A DNA stretch of 64,000 nucleotides from ZLKRG44 sp964555705. Lineage in GTDB: Bacteria > Planctomycetota > Phycisphaerae > Phycisphaerales > SM1A02. The DNA is taken from NCBI GenBank assembly GCA_964555705.1, contig CAZKTN010000006.1:1-64000 (forward strand), read 5' to 3'. The notes beneath the pieces were generated by a model that was given only the letters and a program-made list of their open reading frames with translations, ran no database searches and had not been told where the DNA came from. A program made the translations under genes and the position numbers. Shown piece after piece: positions 1-8,094 of the stretch; position 1 is the first letter of the stretch; the number at the start of each line of letters is the position of its first letter.

Positions 1-161
1 GCGTTGATGCCGCCCTGCGCGCATACGGAGTGGGAGCGCTTCACGGGCACGACGCTGAAGAGGTCGACGGCGACGCCGCCCTCGGCGATCTTCACGCTCG
101 CGGAAAGGCCAGCGAGACCTCCTCCAACCACAATCACTCGCGCGTTCTTCTTGCCGGCCAT
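1..161 (-). CDS. sdhA: Succinate dehydrogenase flavoprotein subunit, N-terminal fragment
   Basis: Only the first 53 or so codons are inside the window; the gene continues past the left edge. The start is ATG at 161. The visible part has the dinucleotide-binding turn VVGGGLAGLSA and then RSHSVCAQGGINA, whose His is the residue that covalently binds FAD in SdhA/FrdA flavoproteins. The subunit oxidises succinate to fumarate on the inner face of the cytoplasmic membrane and passes electrons to the iron-sulfur subunit. The cytochrome b gene lies 21 bp upstream in the same direction, as in the sdhC-A-B order of Bacillus-type operons. The assignment is firm despite truncation. Confidence 0.93.
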   Translation of the reverse strand, partial: MAGKKNARVIVVGGGLAGLSASVKIAEGGVAVDLFSVVPVKRSHSVCAQGGIN

Positions 162-182
162 GGTTCGTGCTCCGTGTGCTGA

Positions 183-1049
183 TCAGGTCCCTGGCAGCGA
201 GGCGGCGCTGCGTGCGCCCGCTGCGGAATCCACTGGTGTTCCCTCGCCGTCGAGCCGCTCAGCCTGGAGCTTCTCCTCGACGGCCTGCGCCTTCTCGGGG
301 TCAAGCGTCATGAAGCCACCAACCGCAGTGACTCCCGCGAGCGCCAGCGCCACGCCGATCGCTGCGCAGACCTGGCCCCATCGCTTCTGCGCTCCCGCGC
401 TTACCGTGAGCCCCCACGTGATGCCCGCGGTCCAGAGCCCGTTGGCGAAGTGGAAGACCAGCGCAAGCACGCAGATGAGGTAGAGGATCGCGATCGTGCC
501 GCCAAGCAGCCCATCCTGCATGTGGGTGGCGACGCTGGACGACGCGTATGCGGGATCGAACGTCGGCAGCAGGCCGCCGAAGGTCCATCCCCAGCGGAGG
601 CTCGCGATGTGCAGGAAGATGAACGCCACACCGATGTAGCCGGTGATGCGCTGCAGCGCGTAGCGCATGTTGTCCTGGTAGGCGTAGCGCGAGTAGTTGC
701 CCATCCCCGTGCGCGCGAAGTACACGCCGAGGCCCGCATGGAACGCGATGGGCAGCCACAGCACGAAGATCTCTATGAAGATCAGCGCCGGCAGGTTGTG
801 GATGAAGTCCACCTCGTGCTGGAACGTCGCGACGCCTGCCGCGCCGGCGCCAAGCGCGGCGTACTTCTTGGCATTGAACACCTGACCCCACACGATCGAC
901 GAGTTCGTCGTCAGGTGCGGGATCAGGAAGAGGCCGATCGGGAAGATGCCGGACGCGCTGTGGAGCCGCCTCAGCAGGAAGTAGTGGCGCTCGATGAACG
1001 ATCCGGCGCGTGGTGCGGTGGAGTGCGTGGCAGCGGTGACGGTGGTCAT
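183..1049 (-). CDS. sdhC: Succinate dehydrogenase cytochrome b558 subunit (fused five-helix type)
   Basis: This 288-residue membrane anchor fits the b558 family (Bacillus/epsilon-proteobacterial type), in which one five-helix protein replaces SdhC plus SdhD. Hydrophobic segments lie near residues 30-50, 90-115, 135-155, 185-205 and 225-248. Histidines expected to ligate the two haems occur in RRLHSASG, near IAFHAGLG, in FLHIAS and in LVFHFANG. It anchors the flavoprotein and iron-sulfur subunits and transfers electrons to quinone. It starts 14 bp after the DUF1844 gene, suggesting co-transcription, and sdhA follows 21 bp later. The C-terminal 40 residues are a charged, low-complexity tail beyond the membrane core. 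Confidence 0.9.
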   Translation of the reverse strand: MTTVTAATHSTAPRAGSFIERHYFLLRRLHSASGIFPIGLFLIPHLTTNSSIVWGQVFNAKKYAALGAGAAGVATFQHEVDFIHNLPALIFIEIFVLWLPIAFHAGLGVYFARTGMGNYSRYAYQDNMRYALQRITGYIGVAFIFLHIASLRWGWTFGGLLPTFDPAYASSSVATHMQDGLLGGTIAILYLICVLALVFHFANGLWTAGITWGLTVSAGAQKRWGQVCAAIGVALALAGVTAVGGFMTLDPEKAQAVEEKLQAERLDGEGTPVDSAAGARSAASLPGT

Positions 1050-1062
1050 CGGTCGTCTCTTG

Positions 1063-1566
1063 TCAGGGCATCACGATGCGGGAGGCGCCGGGGGCCGGGC
1101 TGGGGCTTGCCGCGGGAGCCGACGGTGACGCACCAGGCGCTCCGCCAGCGACCGTGCCCATGGCGCCACCGCGAGCCTGCTGCTCGGCCATGAGGCGCGC
1201 GAAGTGCACGAACCGTGCGCGCAGCTCGGCAAGGACCTCGGTCAGCTCGTTCGCCTCCTCAGGCCCGAGGTTGCCCTTGGTCTTCTCCTCGAGGACGCCC
1301 AGCAGGTCGATCGCGAACCGGCTCGCCGGCAGGTCGACCACGATGCGCTTGGTGTCGGGGTCGCCGTACATGCCGAGGCCCGAGAGGGCCTGCGAGGCGA
1401 GCACGCCAACAAGGCTCCGGAAGTCCGCTGGCGGCATCGACTCGGGTCCGCCACGGCGACCATCGGACGCGCGATCGCCCTCGATCTTGGCCAGCCTCTC
1501 GCGCTCGGCCTCTGCCTGCGCCTTCCAGTCGCTGTCAATGTGGATCTTCGGCGTCTCTTCGCTCAT
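1063..1566 (-). CDS. DUF1844 domain protein
   Basis: A 167-residue soluble protein. Residues about 45-125 match DUF1844, with the typical stretch ADFRSLVGVLASQALSGLG followed by an amphipathic helical part ending in RFVHFARL. The C-terminal 40 residues are Ala/Pro/Gly/Ser-rich and probably disordered. An in-frame GTG lies further upstream, but ATG at 1566 is preferred: GGAG sits 8 nt before it, and a TATACT -10 (1593-1598) puts transcription start just upstream. The family's function is unknown. It is the first gene of the sdh transcription unit and diverges from the PpiC gene. Confidence 0.8.
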   Translation of the reverse strand: MSEETPKIHIDSDWKAQAEAERERLAKIEGDRASDGRRGGPESMPPADFRSLVGVLASQALSGLGMYGDPDTKRIVVDLPASRFAIDLLGVLEEKTKGNLGPEEANELTEVLAELRARFVHFARLMAEQQARGGAMGTVAGGAPGASPSAPAASPSPAPGASRIVMP

Positions 1567-1614
1567 GCAGGGCTCCGTGATGCGAGCGGGCAAGTATAGG
1601 CGCGTACCGATCCG

Positions 1615-1620
1615 TACACT
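1615..1620 (+). promoter_or_regulatory. -10 element TACACT of the PpiC gene
   Basis: TACACT ends 7 nt before the GTG at 1628, so transcription would begin on or next to the start codon. It supports GTG 1628 over the longer upstream open frame. It lies back to back with the DUF1844/sdh promoter (TATACT on the minus strand, 1593-1598). Confidence 0.55.
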
Positions 1621-1627
1621 CCGTCGC

Positions 1628-2941
1628 GTGAATGCGCGTCCTCATGCCCTCGTGCTCGCCGCAGCGGTCGCATGCGGCGCGTGGCCTGTGGCCTGCATGA
1701 CGCCGCCCACGGAGCGCGACGAGGCAGGGGCACTCGTGACTGCCCAGGACTTCGCGCGCGCCGACGCGGCGCCTGGGTCGGTTGGACCGGTCAAGGTGCC
1801 GTCCACATTCTTCGATCCGCCCACGATCACGATTGACCGCGTGGAGGAGCAGGCAGGGTCGCTCGACATCGTCGACGAGAAGACCGTGATCGACGCGCCG
1901 CGCGGCAGCGGCGGCACGCGGTCCTCGCGCGTGGTTGGCGGCGTGTCGGAGACGGTGGAGCTGCGGCCTGGGCAGTCGTGGACTGTCGATGCGCTCGTGG
2001 GCCAGATCAACGGCCGCCCCGTCTACGCGAGCAAGTTCCTTCAGCCGCTCGAGGACCGCATCATGCGGATCGTGTCCGAGATGCCGCGTGCGCAGGCGCA
2101 GCAGGAGATCGCGCGCGTGGTGGCGGACCGCTTCCAGCAGCAGGTCAACAGCGAGCTTGTGATCGCCGAGGCCGAGAGCATGCTCACGCCCGAGAACCAG
2201 CAGGGCGTGCTGGCGTGGCTCAAGGATGTGCAGGAGCAGACAACTGCGTCGTACGGGGGCAACAGGACGGCGGCTACGCGATCGCTCGAGCAGCAGTTCG
2301 GCATGACGATGGAGCAGTACCTCAACGAGCGCCGCGACGAGGCGCTCGCGAACCAGCTCCTTCAGCGGCGCATCGAGCCGCGGACCATCGTGTCCTGGCG
2401 CGACGTCGAGCGCGAGTACGCCCTCAACGAGGCGGAGTTCAACCCCCAGCCGACCATCACCGTCGGACGCATCGCGGTGCGCACTGCCGACGAGGCGAAG
2501 GTGAAGGAGGTCGGGGACCGGCTTGCTGCGGGCGAGGCCTTCTCCGCCGTCGCCGAGTCCGCCGGCGCGCAGCAGGGCGGCGCGTGGCGCGACTTCAAGC
2601 TTCCGTCGGGCGGGCTTGCGGAGCTTGAGGACCTCAACCCCGAGGTCCGCTCCGCGCTGCTTGCGATCGAGCCTGGCAGGGCGACCCCTCCGCTGAAGCA
2701 GGGCAGCTCCACGGTCTGGTTCACGATCCTCGCGTCGGCCAAGGGCGAGTCGCGCAGCATCTTCGACGCCCGGCTCCAGCTCCTGCTGCGAGCATCCATT
2801 GCCGAGCGGCGCTCGGTGCGCGAGCGCATGCGGTACCTCAACGGCCTGCGCCAGCGCTGGATCTCCCAGAACATCCAGACGATGCAGGACCGGCTCGTGC
2901 GCATCGCCTGGGACCGCTACCTGAGCGGCAAGGCGTCCTGA
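1628..2941 (+). CDS. Exported PpiC-type peptidyl-prolyl isomerase
   Basis: 437 residues. An N-terminal hydrophobic stretch ending AAAVACGAWPVAC resembles a lipoprotein or Sec signal. A SurA-like helical region (about residues 120-270) is followed by a parvulin/PpiC domain (about 275-375) with the pattern VGRIAVRT...GGAWRDFKLPSGGL. Such proteins assist folding or outer-membrane delivery of exported proteins. GTG 1628 was chosen because a -10 hexamer sits 7 nt upstream and the signal peptide begins here; the open frame continues back to 1076 only as an antisense shadow of the DUF1844 gene. The gene is monocistronic and convergent with yraN, 20 bp away. Substrates are unknown. Confidence 0.78.
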   Translation: MNARPHALVLAAAVACGAWPVACMTPPTERDEAGALVTAQDFARADAAPGSVGPVKVPSTFFDPPTITIDRVEEQAGSLDIVDEKTVIDAPRGSGGTRSSRVVGGVSETVELRPGQSWTVDALVGQINGRPVYASKFLQPLEDRIMRIVSEMPRAQAQQEIARVVADRFQQQVNSELVIAEAESMLTPENQQGVLAWLKDVQEQTTASYGGNRTAATRSLEQQFGMTMEQYLNERRDEALANQLLQRRIEPRTIVSWRDVEREYALNEAEFNPQPTITVGRIAVRTADEAKVKEVGDRLAAGEAFSAVAESAGAQQGGAWRDFKLPSGGLAELEDLNPEVRSALLAIEPGRATPPLKQGSSTVWFTILASAKGESRSIFDARLQLLLRASIAERRSVRERMRYLNGLRQRWISQNIQTMQDRLVRIAWDRYLSGKAS

Positions 2942-2961
2942 CGGCCAGGCAGGCGCTGGTG

Positions 2962-3351
2962 CTAGCCCGTTGCGTCGGGGAAGTGCTCGACGCGTTCGAT
3001 GTCTGTGCCGGCGGGTGGGATGCCTACCGCGAGCACGTCAACCCTGATCGAGAGCCCCATCTGGCGGGCGCGCGGCTCGAGCGCGTGCGCCGCGCGTGAC
3101 AGCCGGACCAGCTTGTCCCGGTTGACGTTCTCCTCAGGTCGCACGGACGCACGTGGGGCGCCCCGTGCGATGCGCCGCGCCTTCACCTCGACGATGACGA
3201 GTGCCCTGGCCAACGGATCGGTGGCAAGCACGTCAACCTCGACACCCGCGATTCGCTCGCCTCGCGCGTGCACGGTCCACTCGCGTGCCTCCAGCCAGCG
3301 AACGGCTGCATCCTCGCCCTGCTTGCCGACATCGAGATGGGAATGGCGCAC
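2962..3351 (-). CDS. yraN: YraN/UPF0102 family nuclease-like protein
   Basis: 129 residues, the usual length. It has the UPF0102 signatures GKQGEDAAVRWLEA near the N-terminus, then EVDVLATD and IVEVKAR, the PD-(D/E)XK-like acidic/Lys core of a restriction-endonuclease fold. A role in Holliday junction or DNA processing has been proposed for the family but is not established. It starts at GTG 3351, with TAGGGT 6 nt upstream, so it probably has its own leaderless transcript although it lies 108 bp downstream of dxs in the same direction. Confidence 0.87.
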   Translation of the reverse strand: MRHSHLDVGKQGEDAAVRWLEAREWTVHARGERIAGVEVDVLATDPLARALVIVEVKARRIARGAPRASVRPEENVNRDKLVRLSRAAHALEPRARQMGLSIRVDVLAVGIPPAGTDIERVEHFPDATG

Positions 3352-3357
3352 GGGGCC

Positions 3358-3363
3358 ACCCTA
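3358..3363 (-). promoter_or_regulatory. -10 element TAGGGT of yraN
   Basis: Read on the minus strand, TAGGGT is followed by 6 nt and then the GTG start of yraN, matching the leaderless arrangement seen at many genes in this window. Confidence 0.45.
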
Positions 3364-3459
3364 GCGTGCGGCTGATGCGCCCTCAGCCGAAGCGGCCAAA
3401 GGGCGCCCGTCTTCGACGGGAACGTGGGTCAGGGCCGGTGCTGGTTGCCGGTCGCGGTA

Positions 3460-5427
3460 TCAGCGTGCGGCGGCACCAGCGGGAACGGCGGCCCGAGAGG
3501 CCTCCTCCGCTGGCGTTCCGTCAACCACAGCGCGGATCACGCGCGCGATGCCGGCGCTGTCGATGCCGGCCTCGGCGAGCTGCTCGGAGCGCTCGCCCTG
3601 GTAGATCCAGGAATCGGGGAGCGCCATTCGGGTGATGCCGCGGGTGTCGAGGCCGGCCGCATGGCATGCCTCAAGGGCGCACGCGCCGAACCCGCCGCGG
3701 ATCGAGTGGTCCTCGACGGTGATGACGGGTGTGCCCGCCGAGAGCAGGCGCGTCATCAGCTCGATGTCGACGGGCTTGGCGAAGCGCGCATCGTGCAGCT
3801 CGACCGAGTACTCGCTCGCGAGCGAGTCGATCGCCGCAGCCGCGTCGATGACGCTGGTGCCGTACGCGACGACCGCAATGTCCGGCTTCGCGTGGGTGAT
3901 GAGAGGGCGCGACCGGCCAAGCTCGAAGGCGGGGCAGGGCAGTGCCGCGAACCGCTGGCTCACCGAGTCGCGCGGGTAGCGCACGGCGGAAAGCCCCGCC
4001 TCGTAGCCGGCCATGAACTCGAGCGCGGCCTTGAGGCTCGGCTCGTCCATCGCCGCGCACAGCGCAGCGCCCGGAAGCGTGGCCAGGATCGACACGTCGC
4101 AGAACCCATGATGCACCGCACCGTCGCCGCCGACGAGACCCGCACGGTCGAGGCACAGCCGCACAGGCAGCCCCTGAAGCGCGGACTCCTGGAAGCACTG
4201 GTCAAAGGCTCGCTGCAGGAACGTCGAGTAGACGGCGAAGAAGGGCTTCCATCCCGTCTTCGCAAGGCCAGCCATCATGTCGAGCGCGTGGCTCTCGCAG
4301 ATGCCGGTGTCCCACGAGCGCGCCGGGTGCTTCGCGAGCACCTTGCTGATGCCGGTGCCGTCGGGCATCGCGGCGGTGCACGCAACGACCTTCGGATCGC
4401 GGTTCATGAGGTCCACCATCGCATCGCCGTACGCCGCCGTGAAGCTGCGCGCGCTCTTCTTGAGCTCGACGCGGCATCCCTCGTTCTCCATGTCGTCCAT
4501 GGTGAAGGGGCTCGGCGAGTGGAAGGTGGTGGAGTCGCCCTCGGCGAATGCGAATCCCTTGCCCTTGACGGTCTTCACGTGGAGCACCATCGGTCGGTCC
4601 ATGTGCGCAGACTCGTTGAGGATGTCGATCAGCGTGGGCAGGTCGTGTCCGTCCACCGGACCCACCGCAAGCAGGCCGAAGTGCTCGAGCCAGTGGTCAT
4701 CGGCGATGAACGCCTTCGACGACTCTCCCATCCGGTGGTACAGGTCCGTGAGCGACTGGCCGCCGGGCAGGTGAGACGCGAACTCCTTCGCGGCGCGCTT
4801 GAACTCGCCGTAGGCCGTCGATAGCCGGAGCCTGTCGAAGTAGGCGGCCACCGCGCCCTGAGGCTTCGCGATGCTCATGCCGTTGTCATTGAGCACGATG
4901 AGGAACTGCCGGTGCAGGGTGCCCGCGTTGTTGAGGCCCTCCATCGCCACGCCGTTCACGATCGACGCATCGCCGATGATCGACACAACGCGACGTCCGA
5001 GCGGGTTGTCAGGTGCCCATCCCTCGCCGTTGAGCGCATCTCCGCGCGCCATGCCGACGGCGGTCGAGATGGCTGTGCCCGCATGGCCCACCGAGAAGAG
5101 GTCGTACGCGCTCTCGCGGGGCTCAGGGAATCCCGCCATGCCGCCTCGCTGACGAAGCTTTGGCAGCAGGTGCATGCGGCCAGTGAGCATCTTGTGCGGA
5201 TAGCACTGGTGACCGACATCGAAGAGCAAGCGGTCGTGCGCGAAGTCGAAGACGTAGTGCATCGCGACGGTCAGCTCGACGACCCCGAGGTTGGGGGCGA
5301 GGTGACCGCCTGAGCGGGAGACCTGGTCGCAGATGGCTGTCCTGATCTCGGCGCACAGCCGGGGCAGCTCAGTGACTGGCAGGCGCTTGAGGTCGGCGGG
5401 TGAACGGATCGAGCCGAGGAGGGTCAT
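3460..5427 (-). CDS. dxs: 1-deoxy-D-xylulose-5-phosphate synthase
   Basis: 655 residues. It condenses pyruvate and glyceraldehyde 3-phosphate with thiamine diphosphate, the first step of the MEP isoprenoid pathway. Visible motifs are HLAPNLGVVELTVA, the catalytic-loop DVGHQCYPHKML, the TPP/Mg site (IGDASIVNGVAMEGLNNAG), and the transketolase central and C-terminal domains (CDRAGLVGGDGAVHHG; VITVEDHSIRGGFG). ATG 5427 begins the conserved N-terminus; the open frame upstream to 5871 is antisense to the polyprenyl synthase. A TACGAT hexamer lies 14 nt upstream. ispA precedes it by 44 bp, and ispG is nearby, so isoprenoid genes are clustered. Confidence 0.95.
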   Translation of the reverse strand: MTLLGSIRSPADLKRLPVTELPRLCAEIRTAICDQVSRSGGHLAPNLGVVELTVAMHYVFDFAHDRLLFDVGHQCYPHKMLTGRMHLLPKLRQRGGMAGFPEPRESAYDLFSVGHAGTAISTAVGMARGDALNGEGWAPDNPLGRRVVSIIGDASIVNGVAMEGLNNAGTLHRQFLIVLNDNGMSIAKPQGAVAAYFDRLRLSTAYGEFKRAAKEFASHLPGGQSLTDLYHRMGESSKAFIADDHWLEHFGLLAVGPVDGHDLPTLIDILNESAHMDRPMVLHVKTVKGKGFAFAEGDSTTFHSPSPFTMDDMENEGCRVELKKSARSFTAAYGDAMVDLMNRDPKVVACTAAMPDGTGISKVLAKHPARSWDTGICESHALDMMAGLAKTGWKPFFAVYSTFLQRAFDQCFQESALQGLPVRLCLDRAGLVGGDGAVHHGFCDVSILATLPGAALCAAMDEPSLKAALEFMAGYEAGLSAVRYPRDSVSQRFAALPCPAFELGRSRPLITHAKPDIAVVAYGTSVIDAAAAIDSLASEYSVELHDARFAKPVDIELMTRLLSAGTPVITVEDHSIRGGFGACALEACHAAGLDTRGITRMALPDSWIYQGERSEQLAEAGIDSAGIARVIRAVVDGTPAEEASRAAVPAGAAAR

Positions 5428-5471
5428 AGGGGATTCCGGACATCGTAGCCAGAATCGGCCCCCGAGGCGCG

Positions 5472-6362
5472 CTAGCGCGTGCGGGAGGCCATGTACTCGG
5501 TGAGGTCCGAGAGCGGCTTCGCGGCCTCTCCGAGCGGAAGGATCGCGCGCTGGGCGTCGGCGCGGAGGGTCTCGACCTCCTCGCGGGTCCGCTCGATGCC
5601 GTACACGGCCGGGTAGGTGAGCTTGCCGAGGTCCCTGTCCTTGCCCGTTGCCTTGCCAACATGCTCGGCGGACTGCGTCTCGTCGAGCAGGTCGTCCACG
5701 GCCTGGAACATGAGGCCAATTGCGGTGCCCCAGCCATCGATCGCATCGAGCGCGCCATCGCGCGCGCCGCCTGAGATTGCGCCCATCCGGCATGCGCAGC
5801 GGATCAGCGCACCTGTCTTGCGCTCGTGGATGGTGCGCAGCTTGGCGGCAGCCGGCATCGACTCGGGGCATCCGCCGAGCGTGTCGTACACCTGCCCGCT
5901 GATCATCAGAGTCGTCGCGTCGGCGAGCTCGCGCACCATGCGCGCAGGGTCGCGTGGCGCGCAGCAGGCAGCGTGCACGGCGAGCGCAAGCAGCGCATCT
6001 CCCGCGAGGATCGCCATCGCCTCGCCTCGTGCCACGTGCAGCGTGGGGCGGCCGCGGCGCAACGCGTCATTGTCGAGCGCGGGCAGGTCATCGTGCACGA
6101 GGCTGAACGCATGCACCATCTCGACGGCGCACGCGACTTCGATCGCCTCCGACCGGCGTCCGCCCACGGCCTCCGCGCACCGCATCGCGAGCAGCGGGCG
6201 GAGGCGCTTGCCTCCGCCAAGCAGCGCATAGGCGACCGCGTCGCGGAGGTTCGGCGCGTAGTCGGCTTCCTCGACGAATCGCTCGAGCCGCGACTCGACC
6301 TCCGCGAGAAGCGTCGCGTCCGGGGCGGGTGCCGCGGTGGCATGCGCACTGGTGGACTTCAT
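5472..6362 (-). CDS. ispA: Polyprenyl (farnesyl/geranylgeranyl) diphosphate synthase
   Basis: 296 residues of the trans-isoprenyl diphosphate synthase family. It shows GGGKRLRP, the first Asp-rich motif LVHDDLPALDND, and the second motif MFQAVDDLLDE, which bind the Mg-diphosphates of the allylic and homoallylic substrates. The DDxxxxD form of the first motif is typical of bacterial FPP/GGPP synthases; exact chain length cannot be read from the sequence. ATG 6362 is preferred because TACGAT lies 9 nt upstream and the conserved helices begin soon after. It lies directly upstream of dxs and likely feeds quinone, undecaprenyl and hopanoid synthesis. Confidence 0.9.
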   Translation of the reverse strand: MKSTSAHATAAPAPDATLLAEVESRLERFVEEADYAPNLRDAVAYALLGGGKRLRPLLAMRCAEAVGGRRSEAIEVACAVEMVHAFSLVHDDLPALDNDALRRGRPTLHVARGEAMAILAGDALLALAVHAACCAPRDPARMVRELADATTLMISGQVYDTLGGCPESMPAAAKLRTIHERKTGALIRCACRMGAISGGARDGALDAIDGWGTAIGLMFQAVDDLLDETQSAEHVGKATGKDRDLGKLTYPAVYGIERTREEVETLRADAQRAILPLGEAAKPLSDLTEYMASRTR

Positions 6363-6371
6363 CGGTGGGGG

Positions 6372-6377
6372 ATCGTA
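6372..6377 (-). promoter_or_regulatory. -10 element TACGAT of ispA
   Basis: On the minus strand TACGAT is followed by 9 nt and the ATG of ispA. It lies beside the oppositely oriented TATGCT of the ExbB-like gene, so this short intergenic stretch holds two divergent promoters. Confidence 0.4.
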
Positions 6378-6388
6378 GCGAACGCCCG

Positions 6389-6394
6389 TATGCT
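6389..6394 (+). promoter_or_regulatory. -10 element TATGCT of the ExbB-like gene
   Basis: TATGCT is followed by 7 nt and GTG 6402. The ATG at 6390 lies inside this hexamer, which argues that GTG 6402 is the true start. Confidence 0.45.
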
Positions 6395-6401
6395 CACGCG
6401 C

Positions 6402-7061
6402 GTGACCACGATCTGGAATGCGTTCCTGCTGCTGATGGAGCGCGGCGGCCCCGTCATGTGGCCGCTGCTCCTGCTGAGCACGATCTCCATGACGCTGAGC
6501 GTCGAGCGCTTCTGGTTCTGGTGGCGAGCGAACGCCGGCGGGGGGCGCGACAGGCTGCGTGCGATCCTGGCGGCGCTGCGGCAAGGGGACGCCCCCGGGG
6601 TGCTGGCGCTGTCGAAGGACGACCCGAGCCCCTACGCGCAGGTGGCGACGGATCTGGCGCGGGATGGCGTCGACGATGCGGTGGCGATTGCGGCGGTGGA
6701 GATGCAGCGGCCCCGCATGGACCGCTTCATGAACATGATGTCGACGATCATCACGGCTGCACCGATGCTCGGCATCCTCGGAACCGTGTCCGGCATCATC
6801 CGCAGCTTCGAGCTGCTCGGGGGGAAGGACACGCTCAGCGACCCGCGGCTTGTGTCCGGCGGCATTGCCGAGGCGCTGGTGGCGACCGCCGCGGGGCTCG
6901 TCGTCGCGCTGATCACCCTCTTCCCGTACATGTACTTCCGCGCGCAGTCGGACAAGGCGCTTGGGCGCCTCGAGTCGGTGATCGCATCGGCGAAGCTGGG
7001 CGCGACCGTACGTACCGAGCCGCTGCGCGGGACTCGCGAGGACATGGCCCTTCGCGTGTGA
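6402..7061 (+). CDS. MotA/TolQ/ExbB family proton-channel protein
   Basis: 219 residues with three membrane segments: near residues 15-35, and a pair around 110-135 and 150-175. The conserved block APMLGILGTVSGIIRSFE is the ExbB/TolQ signature of the stator helices that conduct protons. Such proteins energise outer-membrane transport, Tol-Pal constriction or gliding when paired with an ExbD/TolR partner. No ExbD/TolR gene follows; the next gene is convergent. The start is GTG 6402 on promoter grounds (ATG 6390 would add four residues). It is divergent from ispA. Confidence 0.85.
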   Translation: MTTIWNAFLLLMERGGPVMWPLLLLSTISMTLSVERFWFWWRANAGGGRDRLRAILAALRQGDAPGVLALSKDDPSPYAQVATDLARDGVDDAVAIAAVEMQRPRMDRFMNMMSTIITAAPMLGILGTVSGIIRSFELLGGKDTLSDPRLVSGGIAEALVATAAGLVVALITLFPYMYFRAQSDKALGRLESVIASAKLGATVRTEPLRGTREDMALRV

Positions 7062-7083
7062 GCGGACGCAGGCGGTCCGGAAC

Positions 7084-8094
7084 TCAGTTCGGCAGGTGCG
7101 TGAAGGTGCGCTCGCGCGCGGGGTCGATCCATGTGCGGATGTCGAGCAGAGCCGCGAGCGTCTGCGTGTCCGTGTGGCCATCGGCAAACCCGAGCGCCAC
7201 GGCCTTGCCGCCGTAGCGCGCAAGCGGCACTGCCTGCGGCTGGAGGATCGTGATGTCGCCCGCTCCCTGGATGGTCGTCCCTGCGCCGCCGCCGTCACCC
7301 TCGCCTGCGCCAGGCGCAAGCGAACCCACGGTGGCGGAGAGTGTCCAGATTGACTGGTTCGCCAGCTGCGGCGGCGTGATCCAGGCGGCGCCGGGCACGT
7401 TGTCCGTGAAGGAGTTGAACCGGCCCGGCGGCGCGTAGGTGGAGGATCCGAAGATCATCCACTGGTCTGGTCGCTTGATCGCGCCCTGGTTGCGGACCAC
7501 GAGCCGACCGCGCACCGTGAGGCCGCCCTCGTCGGTGAACGGCGCGTCCGCGAAGGTGAGCTGCGGGGGCTGGCCGGGAGCGAGCGCCGACCACCATCCG
7601 CCGCAGTAGTAGGCGTTGTAGCCAATCGCCGGCTGGAACGCGGCGCCCGCGCCGTTGAGGTCGAGCGCGCCGGCCATCCACCCCGGCAGCTGAGCGTCAA
7701 GCTCCGGCGGGTAGTAGCGCGACTCGTCCATCGAGAGCTCGCTGCCTCCGCGGTACGCGAGGAACGACTCGATGTTGAAGTCGAGGTAGGGCGCGAGTCG
7801 CCACACGTAGGTCTGCGCAAGGCGCCGGTCGAGCGTCTGCCCCGACGCGTTGCGGTAGCTCACCTTCCACGACTGCTGCGTGGTCTCGTCCATGAAGCCG
7901 GGCAGGATCTGCTCCTCGCTGTTGCCGCTGTAGAGCATCCACGCGACGTGCACCTGACGGAGCCAGTTGAGCTCCTTCGTCTTCTTGCCGCGGCCGATCG
8001 CCCCGGTGAGCGCGCCGAGGCCGAGGCCCAGCAGCAGCGTGATGATGCCGATGACGACCAGCATCTCGACGATCGTGAACCCTGTGCGGCCCAC
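7084..8094 (-). CDS. Type II secretion-like pseudopilin (internal-start reading of the ispG join)
   Basis: If translation begins at GTG 8094 the product has 336 residues with the leader MGRTG, cleavage before Phe, then FTIVEMLVVIG and a hydrophobic helix, the N-methylated class III signal used by type IV pilins and pseudopilins. An AGAAGG lies about 5 nt before this GTG and could be its ribosome-binding site. The C-terminal part has a degenerate form of the planctomycete H-X9-DG motif: a GFADGH element is present but the expected upstream His is absent. A prepilin peptidase gene occurs in the window at 61400. Function unknown; possibly a pseudopilus or surface protein. Confidence 0.6.
   Translation of the reverse strand: MGRTGFTIVEMLVVIGIITLLLGLGLGALTGAIGRGKKTKELNWLRQVHVAWMLYSGNSEEQILPGFMDETTQQSWKVSYRNASGQTLDRRLAQTYVWRLAPYLDFNIESFLAYRGGSELSMDESRYYPPELDAQLPGWMAGALDLNGAGAAFQPAIGYNAYYCGGWWSALAPGQPPQLTFADAPFTDEGGLTVRGRLVVRNQGAIKRPDQWMIFGSSTYAPPGRFNSFTDNVPGAAWITPPQLANQSIWTLSATVGSLAPGAGEGDGGGAGTTIQGAGDITILQPQAVPLARYGGKAVALGFADGHTDTQTLAALLDIRTWIDPARERTFTHLPN

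Noticed and set aside
1076..1627. N-terminal extension of the PpiC frame
   Set aside because: It overlaps the DUF1844 gene on the other strand, puts the signal peptide in the interior, and GTG 1628 has a matching -10.
3406..3420. CCCGTC/GACGGG hairpin between dxs and yraN as a terminator
   Set aside because: Only 6 bp with a 3-nt loop and no T tract on either strand; too weak to call.
3424..4824. Plus-strand open frame opposite dxs
   Set aside because: Arg/Val/Gly-rich shadow without motifs; dxs on the other strand is certain.
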